DNA of 64,000 nt from the NCBI GenBank assembly GCA_016715645.1, contig JADJZR010000001.1, positions 42,276 through 106,275 of the forward strand. The letters run 5' to 3'. The DNA is from Elusimicrobiota bacterium. Its GTDB lineage: Bacteria; Elusimicrobiota; Elusimicrobia; FEN-1173. The translations under genes were made by a program, and so were the position numbers. This document shows, piece by piece, positions 16,656 to 25,700 of this stretch (within the stretch, counting starts at the first letter, position 1; every line of letters begins with the position of its first letter). Below the pieces are notes generated by a model that worked only from the letters and a program-made list of their open reading frames with translations, did no database searches and was not told where the DNA came from.

Positions 16656-17543
16656 TTACGCCTCCGTCAAGGCCTGCGCCAGAGTCGGCGCACGGAAAAC
16701 GTAGCCGCTTTGGATTAGTTTTCTGGGTTCCACCCGGGCGCTGGCCAACAACAGCGCGTCGGCCATTTCGCCGAGAACCAGCTTGGCGGCGAACGCCGGC
16801 AAAGGCGTCACGGCCGGCCGACGAAGAACACGGCCCAGAATCCGGATAAACTCGTCGTGTCGGACGGGGCCCGGCGCCGTGACGTTGACCGGACCGGACA
16901 AAGATCCGTCTTTTAATGTTTGCTGGATCGCCCCCACAACGTCGCTCAGACCGATCCAACTCCACCATTGCCGGCCCGATCCGATTTTTCCGCCCAAGCC
17001 CCACCGAAAGGGTGGGAGCATCTTTTTCAAGGCTCCGCCCCGCCGACTCAAAACAACGCCGAACCGCGCGTGGACCACCCGAATCCCACGGGCCGCCGCC
17101 GGGCGGCAAGCCGATTCCCACTCCCGGCAAACGTCCGCCAAAAAACCCGTTCCCGCCGGACTGTTTTCCGTCAACACCTCGTCGCCCCGATCTCCGTAAA
17201 ATCCGATGGCCGACGCGCACACAAAAACCTGGGGCGGACGAGACACGGCGGCCACCGTTTGGGCCAACAAACCCGTCCCTCGGCAACGACTTTCGCGGAT
17301 CCGTTCTTTCATCAACGGCGTCCAACGTCCAGCGGCGATGCTTTCCCCCGCCAAATGGACCACCGCGTTAAACCCGTCCAGCATCCGGGCGTCGATTTTC
17401 CCCCGTTCGGGATCCCACAACAGGCGCGGGGCTTGCACCGCCTCGGATCGGGACAGTGCCGTCACTTCGTGTCGGTCTATCTCCAGCGCGTTCACCAACG
17501 CTCCGCCGATGAGTCCGGTGGCCCCCGAAACCAAAATTTTCAT
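16656..17543 (-). CDS. NAD(P)-binding epimerase-like SDR protein (TIGR01777/YfcH family)
   Basis: 295 residues. An N-terminal Rossmann motif (MKILVSGATGLIGGALVNAL) is followed by AVVHLAGESIAAGRWT, VFVCASAIGFYGDRGDE and the family-typical C-terminus PVNVTAPGPVRHDEFIRILG. This family (plant SulA/human SDR39U1) is conserved but of uncertain biochemical function. The first gene of the minus-strand group with the two antiporters, divergent from cstA. Confidence 0.93.
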   Translation of the reverse strand: MKILVSGATGLIGGALVNALEIDRHEVTALSRSEAVQAPRLLWDPERGKIDARMLDGFNAVVHLAGESIAAGRWTPLMKERIRESRCRGTGLLAQTVAAVSRPPQVFVCASAIGFYGDRGDEVLTENSPAGTGFLADVCREWESACRPAAARGIRVVHARFGVVLSRRGGALKKMLPPFRWGLGGKIGSGRQWWSWIGLSDVVGAIQQTLKDGSLSGPVNVTAPGPVRHDEFIRILGRVLRRPAVTPLPAFAAKLVLGEMADALLLASARVEPRKLIQSGYVFRAPTLAQALTEA

Positions 17544-17696
17544 GACCCCTCCAAGAAAACCAAAACAACGACACCCATTTTATAATAACCACAGAAGCTC
17601 CGATGATTTTGGAACCATGGAAATTCTATAATCGACGAGACAACCAATCACAGGATCTTCTTCTATGCCTTTGTTTTTTGCCATCCCCATCCGTCC

Positions 17697-19364
17697 ATGA
17701 CCCTCGCTCCCTTGGCGGCGATGGCGTGCGCCCTTTTTGTGATCGCCTATGTGGTTTACGGGCGGATCTTGTCTCGTTTGTTCGGGCTTGACCCCCGCCG
17801 GCCCACGCCCGCCCATACATTGAAAGATGGGATCGATTTCGTTCCGGCTAAAGGACCCGTTCTGTTGGCCCAACATTTTTCCGCCATCTCCGCCGCCGGA
17901 CCCATTGTGGGACCCATTTTGGCGGGCCTGTGGTTCGGGTGGCTTCCGGCGCTGTTGTGGATCGTGTTCGGTTCCATTTTTCTGGGCGCGGTTCACGACT
18001 ATTCCAGCATCGTCGGGTCCATTCGGCATCGGGGCTCGTCAGTGGCGGAAATCGTCCGGGACCACGTGGGCGGACGTGCTTACAAGTTTTTTTTGGGGTT
18101 CGTGTGGCTGTCGCTTCTTTACGTGATCACGGCGTTCACCGACATCACCAGCGCCAGTTTCGTGGAACCCCAGTTCGGCGGTGGCGTGGCCACGGCCTCC
18201 ACCGCTTATCTCTTGATCGGGTTGGGCCTGGGATGGGCGCTCAACAAAGGCCGTGTTCCCCTGTGGCTGGCCACCTTGATCGCTTTGCCTCTGGTCGGCG
18301 CGGCCATCGGGTGGGGACAATCGTTCCCCCTCCGGTTTCCCGACAGCGGCTGGATTCGACCGCAACTGGCTTGGAACTTCATCATCCTCGGATATTGTTT
18401 TGTGGCCTCCCTCATTCCTGTTTGGCTGTTGGTTCAACCCCGGGGATATTTGGGCGGGTATTTCCTTTATGGAACACTTCTGGCCGGCCTGGTGGGCTTA
18501 TTTCTGGGGGGCGATAAAATTCAGTACCCCGCCATCACCGGCTTTGTGGGACTCAATGGAATGCCCCTTTTTCCCATGCTGTTTGTGACAGTGGCCTGCG
18601 GGGCTTGCTCGGGGTTCCATGGCCTTGTCGGGTCCGGAACCACTTCAAAACAAATCGATGTGGAAACCGATTGCCAATTGGTCGGATACGGTGGCATGCT
18701 CTTCGAAGCCCTGGTCGCCGTGGTGGCTCTGGCCACGCTCATGGTGTTGCCCGTCGGCGACGCCGCGTTGGGTTTGGGGCCGGACCGAATTTACGCCGCT
18801 GGGTTGGCCCGGTTTGTGGAACGATTCGGCATCCAACCTGATTTGGCGCGCAACTTCGCCCTGTTGGCCTTCGCCACTTTTATCTATGATACGTTGGACG
18901 TCACCACCCGGTTGGGGCGGTACATGCTTCAGGAACTCACGGGCTGGTCCGGTGTCAAAGGGGGCATGGCGGCCACCCTGTTGACCCTGGCGCTTCCGGC
19001 GGTTTTTGTCACGGTTCGCGTCGTTGACCCGTCGGGAAACCCCGTCCCCGCCTGGAAAATGTTTTGGACCATTTTCGGCACGTCCAACCAACTGCTGGCC
19101 GGGCTCACGCTGTTGGGGCTTACAACATGGCTCAAAGAACGCGGCGGACGGGCTTGGCTTGTGACCGCGTTCCCCATGGCCTTTATGATGGTCATGACCC
19201 TGTGGGCCCTGGGCCGAACCATCCTTCCGTGGGCGGCGACTCTGGGCAACAACCCCCGGTGGGAAACGATTCCCGTTGTGGCCGTGGTTTTATTCGCCCT
19301 GGCCCTCTTGTTGATTTTTGATTCGGTTCGCGGTCTCACTAAAAAACAAAGGATTCCCCTATGA
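17697..19364 (+). CDS. cstA: Carbon starvation protein CstA-type transporter
   Basis: 555 residues, about 15 hydrophobic segments. The CstA signatures are present: GIDFVPAKGPVLLAQHFSAI, AAGPIVGPILAG, GSIFLGAVHDYSSI and LARFVERFGI; GVKGGMAATL lies later. CstA proteins are peptide or pyruvate importers induced by carbon limitation. Its stop overlaps the start of exbB, so the Ton-motor genes are probably cotranscribed with it. Confidence 0.93.
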   Translation: MTLAPLAAMACALFVIAYVVYGRILSRLFGLDPRRPTPAHTLKDGIDFVPAKGPVLLAQHFSAISAAGPIVGPILAGLWFGWLPALLWIVFGSIFLGAVHDYSSIVGSIRHRGSSVAEIVRDHVGGRAYKFFLGFVWLSLLYVITAFTDITSASFVEPQFGGGVATASTAYLLIGLGLGWALNKGRVPLWLATLIALPLVGAAIGWGQSFPLRFPDSGWIRPQLAWNFIILGYCFVASLIPVWLLVQPRGYLGGYFLYGTLLAGLVGLFLGGDKIQYPAITGFVGLNGMPLFPMLFVTVACGACSGFHGLVGSGTTSKQIDVETDCQLVGYGGMLFEALVAVVALATLMVLPVGDAALGLGPDRIYAAGLARFVERFGIQPDLARNFALLAFATFIYDTLDVTTRLGRYMLQELTGWSGVKGGMAATLLTLALPAVFVTVRVVDPSGNPVPAWKMFWTIFGTSNQLLAGLTLLGLTTWLKERGGRAWLVTAFPMAFMMVMTLWALGRTILPWAATLGNNPRWETIPVVAVVLFALALLLIFDSVRGLTKKQRIPL

Positions 19365-19816
19365 TGTCATCGTTTGATCTTAAACACACCCTCCTGTTAG
19401 GCTGGCCGATCCTATCGGTGCTTTTGGTCTTTTCCATTCTGACCGTATCGATCTTTTTCGAGTGCTTGTCCCTTTTCCGCCACATACGGGAAATCCTCGC
19501 CTCGCAAGGTGAAAAACATTCCGTCAAACCCCTGTTCGACCGGGTGGAACAACGCCTGGCCGTTCTCGGGACCCTGGCCAACTCGGCGCCCTTTGTGGGC
19601 CTTCTGGGAACAGTGATCGGGATCATTCGGGCGTTTCATACCATCAGCCAAGCGTCTGGATCGGGCGGAGGCATGGCGTTGGTGGCGGGAGGCATTTCCG
19701 AAGCGCTGGTGTCCACCGCGGCGGGACTGGCGGTGGCCATTCCGGCCAGCATGTTGTTCAACTATTTCACGTTCAAAAACGAGAAACTCATGGAAAACGC
19801 GGGGACTGACGAATGA
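19361..19816 (+). CDS. exbB: ExbB/TolQ/MotA-family proton channel protein
   Basis: 151 residues, shorter than typical ExbB (about 240). An N-terminal membrane helix (LGWPILSVLLVFSILTVSIF) is followed by the family core APFVGLLGTVIGIIRAFHTI and GISEALVSTAAGLAVAIPAS, the two pore-forming helices. It converts proton flow into TonB or TolA motion together with ExbD. It overlaps both cstA and exbD by four bases. Confidence 0.92.
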   Translation: MMSSFDLKHTLLLGWPILSVLLVFSILTVSIFFECLSLFRHIREILASQGEKHSVKPLFDRVEQRLAVLGTLANSAPFVGLLGTVIGIIRAFHTISQASGSGGGMALVAGGISEALVSTAAGLAVAIPASMLFNYFTFKNEKLMENAGTDE

Positions 19817-20244
19817 AAGTTCATTTGGGATCCCACAAGAAAAAACGGCTGATCACGGAAATCAACATGGTGCCGTTCATCGACGTGGTGTTGGTGTTGC
19901 TGATCATCTTCATGATCCTTTCGCCGTTCATCGCCCAATCCCAAATCCCGGTGAACCTGCCCCGGGCCGCCGGCACACCCAGTGACGACGACACTCCCTT
20001 GAAATTGAAAATCACCCGGGATGGCGATTATTATGTGGGCGACCAGCGGGTGTTACGAAACAATTTGGCCGAAAAATTAGCCGACACGCTTCTCAAAAGC
20101 CAGCGGCGTGCCGTTCTAATCGAGGCCGACCGGGACGTTTCGTTCAAAAACGTCGTCCTCGCCCTGGACGCGGCCCAGAAACTGAAAGCGGTGAAGGTGG
20201 GGGTCGCGGTGCTTCCTACCGAAGATACACCCGCCACACGGTGA
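19813..20244 (+). CDS. exbD: ExbD/TolR-family protein
   Basis: 143 residues. A single N-terminal membrane helix starts INMVPFIDVVLVLLIIFMIL, containing the conserved aspartate of the motor, followed by a periplasmic domain (DYYVGDQRVLR, AVLIEADRDVSFKNVVLALD). It forms the proton channel with ExbB. The ATGA overlap with exbB shows coupling. Confidence 0.93.
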   Translation: MKVHLGSHKKKRLITEINMVPFIDVVLVLLIIFMILSPFIAQSQIPVNLPRAAGTPSDDDTPLKLKITRDGDYYVGDQRVLRNNLAEKLADTLLKSQRRAVLIEADRDVSFKNVVLALDAAQKLKAVKVGVAVLPTEDTPATR

Positions 20245-20262
20245 CGTGCCGAGTCATGACTT

Positions 20263-20310
20263 GTCAAGTCGTAACTTGACAAGTCTAGACTTGACAAGTT
20301 ACGACTTGAC
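20263..20310. repeat. 48-base near-perfect palindrome between exbD and tonB
   Basis: GTCAAGTCGTAACTTGAC, a 12-base self-complementary centre (AAGTCTAGACTT), then GACAAGTTACGACTTGAC. The two arms pair throughout except for one A:A mismatch on each side of the centre. The bases just before (GAGTCATGACTT) reuse the same word. No T-run follows, so it is not a standard terminator. It may stabilise the upstream mRNA end, partly separate exbD from tonB expression, or bind a protein as DNA. Confidence 0.8.
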
Positions 20311-20341
20311 GAACGGAATCCATGAGAAAAGGTCCCTCTAA

Positions 20342-21058
20342 ATGAACCGATACCTGGCTATTTCCTCCGCACTCCATGGAATCGTTTTCGGTCTTTATTT
20401 TCTTTTCCTCTCATGGGCCGATCGGCCCCAAGCTTATTACGGGTTCCAGTTTTTGGGGGGACAGTCTGGGTTTGGGACGGGGCGATTGGAACCGGCGGCG
20501 GCTCCGCTCAAAGAAACGGGGCGCCCCGCCGCCACCCCATCGAAGGATAACGCCTTGCTTAAATCCGACGACTCGGACCGCGTGGCCATCGCAAAAAAGA
20601 CCGCCGTCAAAAAGGAGTCCGCTCCCAAAACGCCCGCCGTTAAAGACGGGCAAAAGGGCGGGCGCGGAAACGCCGCCTTGGGTCGAGGCGATTTTCAAGG
20701 TTCGAAAACAGGGCCGGTGGGCGGCGTGGGGACGTCTTTGGAAATCGGCGGGTTCGGGCCCGGAGGCGCCGGGGGCGTGGGCCAACAGTTTCCGTTTAAG
20801 TGGTATGGGGAACTGGTTTACAAACGGTTGTGGGAAGCCTGGGACCGCACCGACGCCGGGACCCGGGAATGCAAAGTGGCTTTCAAAATTTTAAAAGACG
20901 GCAAAGTCACCGGCGTTAAAATAAAGAGCTCTTCCGGCGACGCCTTGTTTGACATGACCGCCAAACGAGCCGTGCTGGCCGCCGCCCCTTTTTCCCCTCT
21001 TCCTGAAGGATTCAAAGAAAAAGAACTCCCTATCCTGGTTCGGTTTCGATTGCAGTAA
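20342..21058 (+). CDS. tonB: TonB/TolA-type energy transducer
   Basis: 238 residues. One N-terminal membrane helix (AISSALHGIVFGLYFLFLSW) is followed by a low-complexity linker rich in K, P, A and G (residues about 45-150), then a TonB C-terminal domain (about 160-238): WYGELVYKRLWEAWDR, VAFKILKDGKVTGVKI and AVLAAAPFSPLPEGFKEKEL. It carries proton-motor energy from ExbB/ExbD to the outer membrane. It lies 97 bases after exbD with the palindrome between. Confidence 0.85.
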   Translation: MNRYLAISSALHGIVFGLYFLFLSWADRPQAYYGFQFLGGQSGFGTGRLEPAAAPLKETGRPAATPSKDNALLKSDDSDRVAIAKKTAVKKESAPKTPAVKDGQKGGRGNAALGRGDFQGSKTGPVGGVGTSLEIGGFGPGGAGGVGQQFPFKWYGELVYKRLWEAWDRTDAGTRECKVAFKILKDGKVTGVKIKSSSGDALFDMTAKRAVLAAAPFSPLPEGFKEKELPILVRFRLQ

Positions 21059-21109
21059 CCGGGATTAACCGGTTATCGAACCAGTGGTCTGATTCGGCCG
21101 GAAATGCGG

Positions 21110-21700
21110 TTATCGGCCGGCGAAGTTCTGTTCGGCGAATCGCCACTGGACGAGACGGGAGAGGAAGGTTTCGACAAACTTGGGGCGCAGGTTGCGGTAG
21201 TCGATGTAGTAGGCATGTTCCCAGACATCGAGGCAGAGCAACGGCTTGTCTCCGGTGGTCAGCGGGGTGCCAGCGGCGCCCATGTTGACGATGTCCACCG
21301 AGCCGTCGGCCTTCTTGACCAGCCAGGTCCAGCCGGAACCGAAGTTGCCGACTGCCGAGGCCTGAAAGGCCTTGAGAAACTCGGCGAAGGATCCCCACCG
21401 GGCATCAAGAGCCGCCGCCAGAGCGCCCGTAGGCGCACCGCCTCCATTGGGTGTCAGGCAATTCCAGAAAAAACTATGGTTCCACACCTGGGCCGCGTTG
21501 TTGTAGAGGCCGCCGGGCGGCGCTTTCCGAATGATCGCCTCCAGATCGAGCGCTTCGTATTCCGTCCCCTTGATTAGATTGTTCAGATTGGTGACATAGG
21601 TTTGATGGTGCTTGCCGTAATGGTATTCGAGGGTTTCCCGCGACATGTGAGGGGCCAGCGCGTCCAAGGCAAAGGGCAGTTGGGGTAACTGATGTATCAT
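21110..21700 (-). CDS. sodB: Superoxide dismutase, Fe/Mn family
   Basis: 196 residues from ATG 21700 with ribosome site GGAGGA. Metal ligands are visible: H in EYHYGKHHQTYV, H in NHSFFWNCL, and D and H in LLCLDVWEHAYYIDY. GGLYNNAAQVWNHSFFW and FGSGWTWLV are typical of the Fe-type subgroup. It dismutates superoxide. Its sequence reads like proteobacterial FeSOD, so it may have been acquired laterally; this is an impression, not a test. Longer frames upstream to 22009 are not part of the protein. Confidence 0.95.
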   Translation of the reverse strand: MIHQLPQLPFALDALAPHMSRETLEYHYGKHHQTYVTNLNNLIKGTEYEALDLEAIIRKAPPGGLYNNAAQVWNHSFFWNCLTPNGGGAPTGALAAALDARWGSFAEFLKAFQASAVGNFGSGWTWLVKKADGSVDIVNMGAAGTPLTTGDKPLLCLDVWEHAYYIDYRNLRPKFVETFLSRLVQWRFAEQNFAGR

Positions 21701-21788
21701 GGGCGTCCTCCGTAGGACTTGGTTTGGGAAGAAGTGAAACAATGTGAATACATGACAGATTGTATAATATTTTAAGGGGGAAGGGGAT

Positions 21789-22733
21789 TTAGGCGCGGTG
21801 CGCCCTACCGTTGTTCCCCATTTTTTTATCAAAACGGGAAATAAACGTGCATTTCTGGCAAAGGTCTTCCACCAATATCCCGCGGTTGAATCCTTGGAGG
21901 ATCGATTGGCACCGCGGACTTTGAATAATCTCCGACAGGTTCTGGGACCCGCAATGACCCAAATTGATAATTCCGTCTTTGTCCAAACAGCAAGGGACGA
22001 CGGTCCCATCCGCCAAAATCCCGATGTGGGATGACAAGCCGTAACAAAAACCCCGGAGACTTCGGACGGGATGGCTGGGATGGGGCCATTGAAACCGGCT
22101 GTCGAAGTGTAAGAATACCCGGCCTTTCAATTTCACATTCTTTTTCCAGCGGACATCGGCTCGGTTCTTGAAATCCACTCGCAGAGCCTGTCTGATTTTC
22201 TGAAACAATAGTTCATTGGACTCCCGGGTCCCTGGCTCGCCGCTATTCCAGAGTCGATAGTTGATGTACAGGTCCGGGCGCTCCACGAGAGCTCGCTCGG
22301 TGAAATCAAAAATGTTTTGAAGATAAACGGAATTGTCCCGGCCCGGAAAATTGGCTTCAAAACTCTGAAGGGAAAAATTGATTTGTTTAAACGCGGGGTT
22401 TAAAAGGACCTCGGTGCGCCGTTGATTCAGTAAAATCCCGTTGGTGGTCAGGTTGATGGGAACCCCCAGGTTGTTGCACAGCGCCACGCATGAATCAAAT
22501 TGGGGGTGAAGGAGTGGTTCGCCGAAAACGTGAAAACACACCTCTTCCGTTAAGGGAGCCGCCTCCCGAACCGTTTTTTCAAACAAATCCAATTCCATGA
22601 ACTTCTTGTCACGGCCGGTCTCCGGGCAAAAAGAACACCGCAAATTACACACATTGCTGATCTCGATATAGACTTTTTTAAACAAGAGGTTTTTCCTTAA
22701 CAAGGGGAGGGAGCACGATTGCCGATTGTACAT
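21789..22733 (-). CDS. Radical SAM/SPASM domain protein
   Basis: 314 residues from ATG 22733. The radical SAM cluster motif is CNLRCSFC (residues about 28-35) after YIEISNV, followed by VFGEPLLHP and NLTTNGILL. The C-terminal SPASM-like region has CYGLSSHIGILADGTVVPCC, and later CQKC, for auxiliary iron-sulfur clusters. Members modify peptides, tRNA or lipids; no substrate can be deduced, as no small peptide precursor is adjacent. Confidence 0.88.
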   Translation of the reverse strand: MYNRQSCSLPLLRKNLLFKKVYIEISNVCNLRCSFCPETGRDKKFMELDLFEKTVREAAPLTEEVCFHVFGEPLLHPQFDSCVALCNNLGVPINLTTNGILLNQRRTEVLLNPAFKQINFSLQSFEANFPGRDNSVYLQNIFDFTERALVERPDLYINYRLWNSGEPGTRESNELLFQKIRQALRVDFKNRADVRWKKNVKLKGRVFLHFDSRFQWPHPSHPVRSLRGFCYGLSSHIGILADGTVVPCCLDKDGIINLGHCGSQNLSEIIQSPRCQSILQGFNRGILVEDLCQKCTFISRFDKKMGNNGRAHRA

Positions 22734-22791
22734 TACGGATGGATTCAAAGAAAACGATCGGCCCATCCCTGTCAAGGCGGGTCGCGGCGAT

Positions 22792-25700
22792 TTACGCTTT
22801 TGTTGACACCACCCGCGCTGTTTCGAGCGCGGCCCGGGCCAGGCCCAGCACGTCCAGCGTTTTAAGTTGACCGCCCAACCATTCCAACAACAAAATCCGG
22901 CTGGATGAATCCTCACGCCGCGGGTCCACCACGATCGCTGAGGGATCGGCGGTGTAAACGTCCAGGGATCGGCCCTGACCTACAGACAGAAAGGGAAGGT
23001 TCGAACGGACGTCATCGAGCGTCAATTCCTCTTTTCCGATCAACATCAATTCACAGGAAGCAAGATAGCCATGGAGCGTTTCCGGTAGCTCGCGTTGAAG
23101 GGCGCGTTTTATCTTTTTCGCGTTAAGGCCGGTGGCGCCGTTCACGAGCAGGACATCGGGGTTTTGGGATTCATTCCGTTGGCCGGCCCTTTCCCGCAAC
23201 TTTGCGATCAGCGCGGCCCGGCGGTTCTCGTTCGCTTCCTCCGAATCCAAAAGTTCCGTCACGCGGAGGACAACGGTTCCGTTGTCGACCGGGTTTATTG
23301 AAACCTCCGTTGCTGAGGTCAATAGGGTTTCCCGAGCGGCCGTGCCCTCAGCCCAGGCGGTGGCGGCCGTGTTCCCATCGACCGTTCCAAAAAGACGGCT
23401 TAACGGGCCCCACACGGGATGGGCCATCACATCCGTTGAAATCGGAATCCCGGCCAACCCGAGCAGAAAAGCCGTTTGACGCATTTCCGTTTCGGGCCGT
23501 TGGCCCCGCTCATGGGTATTCCAAGACTCCGAAATCTGAAACCCGAGTGACGCGTGTGCCGTTTGATCCACGATGCTCCTGGCGGCCTCGGAAACACCGG
23601 AATCGTTGGGCCGCGCCCGAACGGGCGCGAAACTGTCCGTCAACCGACCGTCCAAAGGGATCCCTTCCATCAACCACTTAAACACCCTTTCCGACGCGGG
23701 ATTCATCAACCCTTGCGTTTGAAGGGCCTCCATCGTCCGGCCAAGATTATTGTTATTTCGTAGTAACAGCTCAGGCCCCTCACCCTGCCCTCGCATCAGC
23801 GGCTCTGCCGCCCCAGGTGCCCCGATCTCTGTGAGGGGCCTCCCGAGAGGAGAGGGAAAATCTTTGTTTTCCTTCCCCTCTTGGGGGAAGGTGGCCCGAA
23901 GGGGCGGATGAGGGGCCTGACTAGTTACAATTCGTAACAGCTCACCCCTCCCAAGAGGCGCGGGGCCCCACTCTGGATTCTTTTTTTCGCTGGGAAGAAG
24001 GGGCACCGAAGGCCCGGCCGAAGGAGAAGGGGAGATTGAAATCACGGGAGTGGGTTGTGGGGGCGAGGTGTTGGGAGCGGAAAAAGCCGAGACGACAAAT
24101 CCAAGCCATACGATCGCTGACGTCATCAAGTTACGGAAAACAGGGATGAAGGGACCTTTCCTTGCACCTGTTGCCGAGCGCGGTCCAGGAAGAAGAGCGA
24201 CCGGGTCCTCTTCCGCGTCCACATCCTCGGCGCCGACATAAATGGTTTCGTCCACAAACCCCGCGTTCAAAGAGATCCGCGGACCCTCTCCTGTGCCAAA
24301 CAGGCCGGCGAGGGTGTTGACCGAGGAATGGTTGAACCGCTGGACATCGGCGGAAAGAGGATCGGTGAGGAACCCTTGTCCCGAAAAGTACCCGCTAATT
24401 TTCCGCGCCATATCCCGGGGAGACCCTTGGGCCATGGCCATCGGAACCAAAAAGTAGGTCATGAGATTAAGCGGGGGGGCCTCGTCTAAAGTTTCCGCAC
24501 GACGAAGAACGTCTTCCAAGAACGTCAATTGGGCCCGGGCCCCCGGAGCGTCAAATGAATAAACGCCTTCCCCCGAAAAGGCCTGGACTTGTTTAAGCCG
24601 ATCATTCTCAAGATCGTAGACCCGCGTGGGATGTTCTTTCACGAGGGTTTTGAGGGTTTTGCTATTTTTAATTCGTCGAATGAGCTCGATCGGTTTGTCC
24701 AACGAGGCGATCACGGCGCCAAAACTGTAGCGGCCCATCTCCTCCCGGTTGGCCCAAAACGTGTCCAAACGAACCCCGGCCCCTTGGGGAACCCGGACCG
24801 GGCCCACGTAGGCCCGATCGGACCAGCGAAGCGCCATTCCCCCTTGTCCCCACCGTTGCCCCCCCTGCGTGGCGCGGTAGGAATTCATGAGCGCCAGGTC
24901 AAAAATGGTTCGGTCCCCCACCCGTTTGTCCCCGACGCGGGAGGTGACAACGGATAACGCGCTTAAAGGTTTATCCATTCCATCAATGGACCCCGACCGG
25001 GAGACCAATGTGGCCACACCCAGGTCCCAAGGAGAGCGGCCCCGCAGATGGGAAAATCCGGATTTCACCGTCTTAAATTCGTCAGAAAACAAATACGTCC
25101 AGGCCCGGGCGTAGGCGTAAAAAGACCCTTTCCCCTCGGGAACAAGCAGAACCACCACAGGGACATCCTCCCGGAAAAGCGTCCGGTCTTTGGATTTTTT
25201 TTCATAAAATTCCCGTTCGGATTCGTTTTGGGCGATTAACAAGACCACGTCAGCCGATGGATGGTCCCTGGCGAGTTCCAATGACAAGGCCTCTTGGGCG
25301 GCATCGAAATGGTGGCGGGCAAAGTCGCGGTTGAGATGGAAAGGGTCTTCTCCAACCCCATTTCCGTTCATCCGGCCATTGACGTGAGGACGGAGATTCA
25401 TTTCCCGCCACAGCGCGATCCCTTTTCGGAAAAAGCCGTCCCGCCGAACGCCCCACGCTTGAAAACGGAACAGCACCATGGTCGCCCCGAACCCTGAAAC
25501 AAAGGCCAACACCGCCGGGATCAACGACATCATTTGTGTAACAGCAACGGCCCAAATCAGCACGCTGATCAGCGTGCCCCATCCTTTTCGGTGCAGGTCT
25601 TTAGCGGACATGTCCGGAAGCTCTTTGGTTTTTGTTTTTTCAACCAAGCGATCGAACACGGCGGCCAGTTCCTTTTTATCCGAATCAGAATAAAGGCCCG

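Noticed and set aside
15580..17325. 581-codon minus-strand ORF as a single fusion protein
   Set aside because: The first about 225 codons overlap the SDR gene in another frame; a good ribosome site and ATG at 16644 mark the real exchanger start.
21700..22009. N-terminal extension of superoxide dismutase
   Set aside because: The family length and the GGAGGA site place the start at 21700; the extra codons are antisense to the radical SAM gene end and spacer.
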